A DNA stretch of 64,000 bases from a bacterium (GTDB lineage: Bacteria > Desulfobacterota > Binatia > DP-6), in NCBI GenBank assembly GCA_026129405.1, contig JAHCID010000001.1, positions 1,209,237 to 1,273,236 of the forward strand, in the 5' to 3' direction. Shown piece after piece: positions 57,649-64,000 of this stretch (the stretch's first letter is position 1; the number at the start of each line of letters is the position of its first letter). The notes below the pieces were generated by a model that saw nothing but the letters and a program-made list of their open reading frames with translations, made no database searches and was not told the DNA's origin. The position numbers and the translations under genes were made by a program.

Positions 57649-59873
57649 TCCGCAGCGTCCGTGCGAGCGTCGTCGTGATCGCCCTGGTGACCGTCGTGGC
57701 GGCGCAGACGCCGCCGGCGCCGGACGACACCGGGACGCGCACGAAGCCGTCGCCGGCGCGGGAGGACGTGCTGACGCCCCCGTCGCCGGACGACGCCGGC
57801 CTCGCTCCGGAGCCCGAGGTCGGTCCCGCCGACGACGAGCCGGTGTCCGCGCACCCGCGCTCGCCCGAGGACGCGGAGTCCGTCCTCGCCACGCCGCTCG
57901 CCGAGGTCGTCGTCACCGGCACGAAGATGGCCACCGAGCAGTGGGAGGCGACGGTCCCGACGCAGGTGATCTCCAAAGAGCGGATCGAGAACACCGCCAC
58001 CATCGACCTGCAGGACGTGCTCGGCGAGATCCCGGGCATCTACGTCCGGCGCAACGAGCAGTTCGGCCTCGGCGCCAGCACCGTGCGCATGCAGGGCGCC
58101 GATCCGAACAAGGTCGCGATCCTCACCGACGGCCGCCGCTTCCGCGGCGGCATCGACGGGGTCGTCGACCTGCGCGACATCCCCGCCAACAACGTCGAGC
58201 GGGTCGAGATCATCCGCGGTCCGGCCTCGAGCCTCTACGGCAGCGACGCGATGGCGGGCGTGATCAACATCATCACGCGCCAGGGCGGCCCGGTGCCGAC
58301 CGCCGACGGCGTGGCGTCGTGGGGCTCGTTCGATCGCCAGTTCTATGCCGTGAGCCACGGCTGGCAGCTCGGGCCGGTGCGCTACTTCCTCTCGGGCCTG
58401 CACGACGAGTTCAAGCTCTTCGAGCAGTTCGGCGACGTCAGCGCGCAGTTCTCGGGCGAGAACGAGAACGAGCTGCAGAAGCGCGACCAGGTGAACCTGC
58501 GCCTCGACTGGGACGCCGCGCCCGAGCACGGCTTCACCTTCTTCCCGTCGTTCCAGCAGCAGACGAACCCCGAGAGCAAGAACCGCAACTGGATCCTCGG
58601 CGGCGAGTGGCGCTGGGACACCGGGCCCGGGGCCCGTCTCACCACCTGGGCGAACCGCTACGCCTTCGATCGCCACAACGACCTCGTCGGCTTCCAGGAG
58701 GACTCGAAGTACGTCGACTGGGAGGCCGAGTCGCGCTGGGCGAAGGAGCTGGGGCCGTGGAGCGGGCTGTGGGACAGCCATCTCGTCACGGTCGGCTCGC
58801 GCGGTCGCTACCAGACGCTCGATCAGACGACGGAGGTCGTCCACGACGAGAACGGAGGTGAGCTGAGGCCGCACGTCGACCAGAGCGTCTGGCAGGTGAG
58901 CCCGTTCCTCCAGTCCGACGTGCTGCTGTCGGAGCAATGGAGCCTGCTCGTCGGCTCGAGCTTCGACGTGCACGAAGGCTACGGGCTCGACGTCAATCCG
59001 CGTGCGACGGTGACCTACCGTCCGGCGTGGTGGACGCGCCTCTCGGCCACGGTCGGCCGCGGCTTCCGGGCCCCGGATCTGACCCAGCTCTACGGCGTCG
59101 ACGTCAACGCCGGCGGCCTCTACGCGCTGCTCGGCAACCCGGACCTCCAGCCGGAGACCGACCTCGCGTTCCAGCTCGAGGCCCAGTTCCGCTTCCGGGG
59201 CTTCGACGGCTTCCTCACCCTGTTCCGGCACCAGTTCTCGGATCTGATCGGCTTCGAGCTGGTGAACGTCTGCCAGCGTCCCGGCATCCCGCCCGGCTGC
59301 CGTCCCGACCCGGCGCCGTTTCTCGGCTCCGGCCTGCGCTTCCAGACGCAGAACTTCGCCAAGGCGATCACGCAGGGCCTCGAGCTGGGCTTCGAGGTGT
59401 CGATTCCCCAGCTCCTCGAGATCGAGACCGAGCACGACGTACGACCGGGCTTCGGCTACGCCTTCCTCGACACCGAGAACCAGAACGGCATCCCCGGCGA
59501 GGACGGCAACGATCTGCCGTTCCGCCCGCGCAACCGCGTGCTGCCGTCGCTCGGCTACGTCCACAAGCGCTACGGCATTGCCGCCCGCATCTGGGGCGAG
59601 TACGAGGACGACGCTTTCACCGACGTGGCGAACAGCGAGGACTTCATCGCCCGCAATCACTGGCTCTGGAACTTCAAGGTGACGCTCTATCCGTTCAACT
59701 GGATCCCCGACGGCGGCCCCAAGCAGCTCGCGGCGGCGATCGGCATCGGCCGGCACTTCGCGTTCTTCGTGCAGGGCGAGAACGTCTTCGACCAGGAGTT
59801 CGGCCCCGTCACCGCGGGCGGCCGGCTCGCCGGCCCGGCCGCCTACCTCTTCGGCGTCCAGGGCAAGTACTGA
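57630..59873 (+). CDS. TonB-dependent outer-membrane receptor
   Basis: About 747 residues. The signal peptide is in LIRSVRASVVVIALVTVVAA; a Pro/Asp-rich linker leads to the TonB box (AEVVVTGTK near residue 90). The plug domain contains QGADPNKVAILTDGRRFRGG and ERVEIIRGPASSLYGSDAMA then GVINIITR. The barrel includes GRGFRAPDLTQLYG and GNPDLQPE, the FRAP and NPxL boxes; the histidine usual between them in heme receptors is not there. GVQGKY is a typical barrel end. GTG 57630 is the longest start; TTG 57645 (TTGA overlap with the preceding stop) is equally likely. Iron, heme or cobalamin are candidate ligands. Confidence 0.93.
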   Translation: MPAGLLIRSVRASVVVIALVTVVAAQTPPAPDDTGTRTKPSPAREDVLTPPSPDDAGLAPEPEVGPADDEPVSAHPRSPEDAESVLATPLAEVVVTGTKMATEQWEATVPTQVISKERIENTATIDLQDVLGEIPGIYVRRNEQFGLGASTVRMQGADPNKVAILTDGRRFRGGIDGVVDLRDIPANNVERVEIIRGPASSLYGSDAMAGVINIITRQGGPVPTADGVASWGSFDRQFYAVSHGWQLGPVRYFLSGLHDEFKLFEQFGDVSAQFSGENENELQKRDQVNLRLDWDAAPEHGFTFFPSFQQQTNPESKNRNWILGGEWRWDTGPGARLTTWANRYAFDRHNDLVGFQEDSKYVDWEAESRWAKELGPWSGLWDSHLVTVGSRGRYQTLDQTTEVVHDENGGELRPHVDQSVWQVSPFLQSDVLLSEQWSLLVGSSFDVHEGYGLDVNPRATVTYRPAWWTRLSATVGRGFRAPDLTQLYGVDVNAGGLYALLGNPDLQPETDLAFQLEAQFRFRGFDGFLTLFRHQFSDLIGFELVNVCQRPGIPPGCRPDPAPFLGSGLRFQTQNFAKAITQGLELGFEVSIPQLLEIETEHDVRPGFGYAFLDTENQNGIPGEDGNDLPFRPRNRVLPSLGYVHKRYGIAARIWGEYEDDAFTDVANSEDFIARNHWLWNFKVTLYPFNWIPDGGPKQLAAAIGIGRHFAFFVQGENVFDQEFGPVTAGGRLAGPAAYLFGVQGKY

Positions 59874-59898
59874 CGAGCCTCGACGAAAGGAGATGCGC

Positions 59899-60279
59899 AT
59901 GACGCACCGGGAGTTCTTCGACGCCTTGCGGGGCTTCTCCCCCCTGCGCGTGATCTCGCCGGCCGGGCCGAGCCTCTTCGAAGCCATCTGCGACTTCGAC
60001 GCCTACGGCATCGCCGAGGGGCATCTGAACGCGATCACCGACGCCTATCACTGGCACATCGCGCTGGCGCGCTTCGGCCACGTGCGCTCGCACGACGAGG
60101 TGCACGCGCGCTCCGGGCGCCGGGTCCTCTACTTCGCGCTGCGCGAGACCGCGAGCGCGGATCCCTTCCTGCTCATCTACCTCTATCGCGGCAAACGCGA
60201 AGAGCTCGACGGACCGCGCCTGGCGCGGTTCACGCTGCTGCACGGCGTGCTCGGCGGCGGTGCGGAGGTGTCGTCATGA
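59899..60279 (+). CDS. Small His-rich protein of unknown function in the iron operon
   Basis: A 126-residue protein; ATG 59899 has AGGAG six bases ahead. The body reads AYHWHIALARFGHVRSHDEV followed by HARSGRRVLYFALRE and DPFLLIYLYRGKREELDG. The clustered His residues and the strand pattern loosely resemble the HutX/ChuX heme-trafficking fold. No signal peptide. It is 25 bases after the receptor stop and overlaps the binding-protein start by ATGA. I do not recognise a named family; a cytosolic heme carrier is the best guess. Confidence 0.75.
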   Translation: MTHREFFDALRGFSPLRVISPAGPSLFEAICDFDAYGIAEGHLNAITDAYHWHIALARFGHVRSHDEVHARSGRRVLYFALRETASADPFLLIYLYRGKREELDGPRLARFTLLHGVLGGGAEVSS

Positions 60280-61136
60280 AGCTCGTGTCCCTTTCGTTCG
60301 CGCTGCTCGCCGCTGCGAGCGGCGCGCTCGCCGCCGGCGCGCCCATGCGCGTCGCGACGCTCGTTCCCTACGTCGCCGACGCGCTCGTCGAGATCGGCGG
60401 CAACGTCGACGTGGTCGCCTCGGTGCGCCGGAGCATGCACGAGACGCCCGATCCGAAGCGGCTCGACCTCGGCAACCCGCACAATCCCAACATCGAGAAG
60501 CTCGTCGAGGCGCGGCCGACGCTCGTCGTCGCCGACGCGCAGATGCACGGCGCGCGCCGCGACGACCTCGCGCGCGGCGGCGCCGAGGTGCTGCTCGTCG
60601 AGTCGGACACCCTCGACCACACCTTCGAGGGCCTGCTGCTCGTCGGCCGGAAGGTCGGCGCGGAGCCCAGGATGGCGGCGCTCGTCGAGACCGCGAAGAG
60701 GGGCGTCACCGATGCGGCGCTGCCGAAGCGCACGCCGGCGCTGGTGCTCTTCGGTGCCCCGGGCTCGTTCCTCGTGGTCTCGAATCGCACCTGGATCGGC
60801 GATCTCGCGTCGCAGGTCGGCTACGACAACGTCGGGGCGGCGGTGAGCGGCAGCGAGCGCTTCCCCGGCTTCGTCCAGGTGAGCGACGAGGTGCTCGCGG
60901 GCATGCGGCCCGAGGTGGTGATGCTGGTGGCGCACGGCGATCCCGAGGCCATCCGCACCGCGTTCACGCAGCGCCTCGAGGGCGGCGGGCCGTGGGCCGG
61001 GCTGCGCGGCGCCGCGACCGGCGGCGTGCACGTCCTGCCCTCGGCGATGTTCTCCATCAACCCGGGCCTCGCCATGCCGGAGGCGGCGAAGCACCTCCAC
61101 GATCTGGCGGCGCCGAAGGTGGGAGCCGCTCGTTGA
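60276..61136 (+). CDS. Periplasmic substrate-binding protein of an iron/heme (FecB/BtuF-type) ABC importer
   Basis: A 286-residue protein with signal peptide (MKLVSLSFALLAAASGALAA). It is a cluster A-II binding protein: MRVATLVPYVADALVEIGGN, NPNIEKLVEARPTLVVADAQ and the conserved central helix region, ending in a helix KHLHDL. It would bring an iron chelate, heme or cobalamin to the permease. The ATG overlaps the preceding stop (ATGA), and the stop overlaps the permease start (TTGA). The exact ligand is not visible. Confidence 0.9.
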   Translation: MKLVSLSFALLAAASGALAAGAPMRVATLVPYVADALVEIGGNVDVVASVRRSMHETPDPKRLDLGNPHNPNIEKLVEARPTLVVADAQMHGARRDDLARGGAEVLLVESDTLDHTFEGLLLVGRKVGAEPRMAALVETAKRGVTDAALPKRTPALVLFGAPGSFLVVSNRTWIGDLASQVGYDNVGAAVSGSERFPGFVQVSDEVLAGMRPEVVMLVAHGDPEAIRTAFTQRLEGGGPWAGLRGAATGGVHVLPSAMFSINPGLAMPEAAKHLHDLAAPKVGAAR

Positions 61137-62155
61137 GACGAGCGTACGCCACCGTCCGCCAGATCTTCCTGCGGCTGCGGGACCGGCCCGGCTTCTGGAC
61201 GCTCGTCCTGGCCGGACTGCTCGCCGTCGCGGTCGTCCTCGGCGGCGCGCTCGGCGCGGCCAACGTGCCGCTCGCCGAGCTGCCGGCCGCACTCGTCGAC
61301 CCGGCGCATCCGGCGTACGCCGTCCTCTGGAGCGTGCGGCTGCCGCGAGTCGTCAACGGTGCGCTCGTCGGTGCCGCGCTCGGCGTCGCGGGCGCGCTCA
61401 TGCAGGCCGCGGTACGCAACCCGCTCGCCGACCCCGGCCTCCTCGGCGTCACGGCCGGCGCCGGTCTCGGCGGCCTGCTCGCGATCGTCCTCCGACCGCA
61501 GCATCCGTCGCTCCTGCCCGTGGCGGCGTTCGTCGGCGGGCTCCTCGCCGTCGCGACCCTCCTGACCGCGGCGTGGGGTGGGGGCCGCGTCACCGGGCCG
61601 CTGCGCATCGTGCTCTCGGGCGTCGCCGTGCAGGCGATCCTGTTCGCGATGATCTCGCTGGTGACCTTCTTCTTCGCCGATCGCGCGCCGGCGTTCGTCT
61701 CGTTCACGATCGGCTCGCTGAACGGCGTGGGCTGGGACAAGGTGCTCCTCATCCTCGGCCCGGTCGTGGTCGGCTGCGGCCTGGCGCTGCTCTCGACGCG
61801 GACGCTGAACCTCATGCTGCTCGACGACGACAGCGCCGGCGGCGTCGGGCTCGCGGTGCGGCGCGCGCGCGTCGGTGCGTCGTGCCTCGCGGCGCTCCTC
61901 GCCGCGGGCGCGGCGTCGGTGGCGGGGCTCGTCGGCTTCGTGGGGCTCGTCATCCCGAACTGGGTGCGCGTGCTCGTCGGGCCGGACCATCGCGTCCTGC
62001 TGCCGCTGTGCGTCCTCGGCGGCGCGGCCCTCGTGGTCTTCGCCGACACGGCGGCGCGCATGGTGGCGGCGCCGCTCGAGCTGCCGGTGGGCGCGCTGCT
62101 GGCGCTCGTCGGCGGTCCGTACTTCCTGTTCGTGCTGTGGAGAAAGCTGGCGTGA
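61133..62155 (+). CDS. FecCD-type ABC permease
   Basis: A 340-residue permease with about ten hydrophobic helices. Family marks include VRLPRVVNGALVGAALGVAG, AALMQAAVRNPLADPGLLGV and VGFVGLVIPNWVRVLVGPDH (the cytoplasmic loop that docks the ATPase). The start is TTG 61133, supported by GGTGGGAG and the TTGA overlap with the binding-protein gene. It is the membrane part of an importer for heme, siderophore or B12. Stop overlaps the ATPase GTG. Confidence 0.95.
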   Translation: MRRAYATVRQIFLRLRDRPGFWTLVLAGLLAVAVVLGGALGAANVPLAELPAALVDPAHPAYAVLWSVRLPRVVNGALVGAALGVAGALMQAAVRNPLADPGLLGVTAGAGLGGLLAIVLRPQHPSLLPVAAFVGGLLAVATLLTAAWGGGRVTGPLRIVLSGVAVQAILFAMISLVTFFFADRAPAFVSFTIGSLNGVGWDKVLLILGPVVVGCGLALLSTRTLNLMLLDDDSAGGVGLAVRRARVGASCLAALLAAGAASVAGLVGFVGLVIPNWVRVLVGPDHRVLLPLCVLGGAALVVFADTAARMVAAPLELPVGALLALVGGPYFLFVLWRKLA

Positions 62156-62979
62156 GCGCGCCCGCGAGCGCTGCGCCGGCGCCGGTGATGGCGCTGCGCA
62201 ACGTGCACGTGCGGCATCCGACCGCCGAGCGCGACGCCCTGCGCGACCTGTCGCTCGCCGTGCGTCGCGGCGAGATCCTGGCGCTGGTGGGGCCGAACGG
62301 CTCCGGCAAGTCGACGGCGCTCGCGACGCTCGGCCGCGCGCTCGAGCCGCGGCTCGGCCGCGTCGAGCTCGACGGCGACGACGCCGCGCGCCTCGGCACG
62401 CGTGCGTTCGCGCTGCGCGTCGCGCGCCTGCCGCAGCAGCCCGCGTGTCCCGAGGGCCTCACCGTGAGCGAGCTCGTGCGCAGCGGACGGCACGCGCACC
62501 GCGGCTTCCTCGAGCCGCTGCGCGAGCACGACCTCGCGGCGGCGCGCGAGGCCATGCGGGCGGTCGACGTCCTCGACCTGCGCCACCGCAAGATGGAGAC
62601 GCTGTCCGGCGGCGAGCGCCGGCGCGCCTGGCTCGCCATGGTGCTCTGTCAGGAGGCGCCGCTGCTGCTGCTCGACGAACCGACGGCGGCCCTCGACCTG
62701 CGCCACCAGCGCGAGCTGCTGGTGCTGATGCGCCACCTGCGCGACGTCCGGCAGGTGACGATCGTCGTCGTGCTCCACGACCTCGAGCACGCGGCCTGGG
62801 TGGCCGATCGCGTCGCGGTGATGCACCGCGGCCGTCTCTACGCGGCGGGTGCGCCCGACCGCGTCATTCGCGACGACATGCTGCGCGACGTCTTCGGCGT
62901 CGAGGCCCGCGTCGCCCGCGACGGCGACGATCTCGTCGTACGCGTCCTCGGGTCTTGCGACCCCCTGCGCTTCCTCTAG
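62152..62979 (+). CDS. ABC transporter ATP-binding protein (FecE/HmuV/BtuD type)
   Basis: A 275-residue ATPase from GTG 62152. Walker A is LALVGPNGSGKSTALATLGR, Q-loop RLPQQPACPEGLTV, signature METLSGGERRRAWLAMV, Walker B PLLLLDEPTAALDLRHQ, and the switch His in VVVLHDLEH. All motifs are intact. The C-terminal region is short. It completes the importer and is coupled by GTGA to the permease. Confidence 0.96.
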   Translation: MSAPASAAPAPVMALRNVHVRHPTAERDALRDLSLAVRRGEILALVGPNGSGKSTALATLGRALEPRLGRVELDGDDAARLGTRAFALRVARLPQQPACPEGLTVSELVRSGRHAHRGFLEPLREHDLAAAREAMRAVDVLDLRHRKMETLSGGERRRAWLAMVLCQEAPLLLLDEPTAALDLRHQRELLVLMRHLRDVRQVTIVVVLHDLEHAAWVADRVAVMHRGRLYAAGAPDRVIRDDMLRDVFGVEARVARDGDDLVVRVLGSCDPLRFL

Positions 62980-62988
62980 GAGAACCCC

Positions 62989-63630
62989 ATGCTGCTGAAG
63001 AAGGCCTTCACGTCCGGCGCCGCTCCGATGCCCACCGAGTTCCTCGAGTGGCAGGTGAAGCTGCGGCACTGGACCATGCTGAACCGCCACGGCTCGCCCC
63101 ACGTCGGCGTCGCGCCGATCGTGTCGGTGCAGCAGCCCGGCGTCGGGCCGGGCGTCACCATGCACTCGATCATCTGCGGGCTGCTCCCGCACCCCGATCG
63201 GCTCGACGCGAAGACGAAGGAGTTCCGCGCCCTGTACGAGTCGCACGCCGAAGAGGGGGCGCGCGGCATCTACGACGCGGGCATCGAGTATCTGAAGGGC
63301 TACTACGAGACCGCAGCCGACTTCGACGCCTACAGCATCACCTCGCTGCTGCACAAAGACGCGGCCGTGGTGCAGGCGCTGCGCGCGAATCCGAGCTGCG
63401 CGCTCCTGTTCTACGTCTTCGACCTCGACGACCGCACCGAGGAGGGGCGGTTCCGCTGTCTCCAGCTGAACTGCCAGGCCGAGGTCCACGACGGCGGGCC
63501 GCTGTTCGACAACGTCTGGTGGCACAACGCGGTCTTCCACGGAAAGCTCGACGACCAGGTCATGCTCCGCTTCCTGCATCGGAGCACGTACGACACCCGT
63601 TTCGGCGGCCTCGAGGCGGTCGAGGGGTGA
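62989..63630 (+). CDS. Possible FMN split-barrel (HugZ-like) heme-utilisation protein
   Basis: A 213-residue protein with GGAG before ATG 62989. The body resembles the FMN-binding split barrel (pyridoxamine 5'-phosphate oxidase/HugZ) in order: RHGSPHVGVAPIVSV, MHSIICGLLPHPDRLD, SITSLLHKDAAVV, ANPSCALLFYVFDL and RFRCLQLNCQAEVHDGG; these match the G-x-P..S..P, L-x-H, NP..LL and R-x..L-x..A positions of that family. A long insertion (about residues 75-105) is unusual. HugZ/ChuZ proteins degrade heme, so this fits the operon, but assignment is inference. An uncharacterised protein is the alternative. Confidence 0.6.
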   Translation: MLLKKAFTSGAAPMPTEFLEWQVKLRHWTMLNRHGSPHVGVAPIVSVQQPGVGPGVTMHSIICGLLPHPDRLDAKTKEFRALYESHAEEGARGIYDAGIEYLKGYYETAADFDAYSITSLLHKDAAVVQALRANPSCALLFYVFDLDDRTEEGRFRCLQLNCQAEVHDGGPLFDNVWWHNAVFHGKLDDQVMLRFLHRSTYDTRFGGLEAVEG

Positions 63631-63632
63631 CG

Positions 63633-63818
63633 ATGCGCGGGGGGAACCGCGCGCGCGGCACGTCGGCGCAGCTCGAGATCGTCGGCGGCGGTGCGGAAGG
63701 CACCGTGCTGGCGGCGTGGCTCGCGCGGTGGGGCATCCGCGTGCGCGTCCACGGCGTCGTGCTGGCCGGTTCGGGCGAAGAGAGACGCACGACCAATCGC
63801 ACCAGGAGGGAACGATGA
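63633..63818 (+). CDS. Short dinucleotide-binding-motif ORF (61 residues)
   Basis: ATG 63633 (GTG 63627 overlaps the previous stop by GTGA). The N-terminal half has QLEIVGGGAEGTVLAAWLAR then WGIRVRVHG, a textbook G-x-G-x-x-G Rossmann start of FAD or NAD enzymes, but the protein stops after only 61 residues with an Arg/Glu-rich tail. It may be a remnant of a flavoenzyme, a regulatory peptide or a real small protein. Overlaps the next gene start by four bases. Confidence 0.4.
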   Translation: MRGGNRARGTSAQLEIVGGGAEGTVLAAWLARWGIRVRVHGVVLAGSGEERRTTNRTRRER

Positions 63819-64000
63819 CGACGATCGGACGATGGACGACCCTGCTCGCGGCGGCATGCCTCGCGGGCACGGTGAACGCCGGTACGGTGGTGCTCGACGG
63901 CTCCACCGGCGCCGACTACGACTCGGTGGGCGACGGCTGGTTCTTCGCGGGCATGGACCCGTCGACCCCGCCGGACGGCACCGGCGACGCCGGCGAGCAG
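63815..64000 (+). CDS. Secreted protein, N-terminal fragment, paralogous to the 55969 protein
   Basis: AGGAGGG precedes ATG 63815. The 62 visible codons encode a signal peptide (M-T-T-I-G-R-W-T-T-L-L then AAACLAGTVNA) followed by GTVVLDGSTGADYDSVGDGW and FFAGMDPSTPPDGTGDAGEQ. The mature start has the same plan as the secreted protein at 55969 (LVLDHETPGAAWDGIVDGF): V-L-D, x-T-x-G, D-x-x-x-D-G, then Asp-Gly-rich turns. The rest is beyond the window. Expected to be secreted or surface-bound. Confidence 0.75.
   Translation, partial: MTTIGRWTTLLAAACLAGTVNAGTVVLDGSTGADYDSVGDGWFFAGMDPSTPPDGTGDAGEQ

Overview
This is a gene-dense, very GC-rich stretch (roughly 70% or more by eye, with G/C-dominated third codon positions) from a Gram-negative bacterium. 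The outer-membrane biology is explicit: a TonB-dependent receptor, lipobox proteins, and periplasmic binding protein plus permease plus ATPase. The mix of an Lrp-gltBD operon, a PhaR-type polyhydroxyalkanoate regulator, a CaiB-type CoA-transferase, a HemQ-family protein and a secreted 'CGNG..CDDGN' cysteine-rich protein points to a delta-proteobacterial-grade lineage (Myxococcota or Candidatus Binatota-like). That placement is inference. No rRNA, tRNA, CRISPR array, insertion sequence or prophage module was found.

Layout. 0-11 kb: a truncated DUF2126/transglutaminase-like gene, an NAD(P)-binding oxidoreductase, an XRE regulator, a methyltransferase with a zinc-ribbon tail, an MFS transporter, an enoyl-CoA hydratase and a secreted lipoprotein carboxylesterase. 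10.5-13.6 kb: CBS protein, glycine-rich RRM protein, a small basic protein, a HAD phosphatase whose GTG start lies in the loop of a perfect 11-bp hairpin, an FMN reductase and a helical-repeat protein. 13.8-20.3 kb: lrp-gltB-gltD on the minus strand. 20.5-27.2 kb: a small secreted protein, cysC, a polytopic GT-C-like membrane protein, a B12-radical SAM protein, an MBOAT acyltransferase and a methyltransferase. 27.2-32.5 kb: typA/bipA, a family-4 glycosyltransferase and a glycogen-debranching-type glucosidase.

32.5-45.9 kb: a PhoD-like phosphatase (Tat signal apparently out of frame), Fpg/Nei-type DNA glycosylase, PlsC-type acyltransferase, HemQ-like protein, a PolA-type 5'-3' exonuclease, a DUF4139 protein, an M1 aminopeptidase, a frameshifted S1 protease, a frameshifted isoaspartyl peptidase, a TPR plus minimal metalloprotease protein, an AhpD-like protein and a CaiB-family CoA-transferase. 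45.9-51.2 kb: proS-pyrF, PhaR, tandem UspA protein, a small conserved ORF and a Fur-family regulator.

51.2-64.0 kb is the most interesting part: an apparent iron/heme acquisition island. Two near-identical Fur-box-like palindromes sit between divergent operons. Leftward run an AraC regulator, a ChaN-like heme-binding lipoprotein fused to a PDZ domain, and an M1-like secreted metallopeptidase. Rightward run a HemS/ChuX-like small protein, a Com-like zinc-ribbon protein, a secreted cysteine-rich protein, a TonB-dependent receptor, a small uncharacterised His-rich protein, an ABC importer (binding protein, FecCD permease, ATPase), a possible FMN split-barrel (HugZ-like) protein, an orphan nucleotide-binding fragment, and a second secreted protein resembling the first one's N-terminus and running off the window. 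The two paralogous secreted proteins bracketing the transporter are candidate surface or released ligand-capture proteins and the best lead for an undescribed uptake system.
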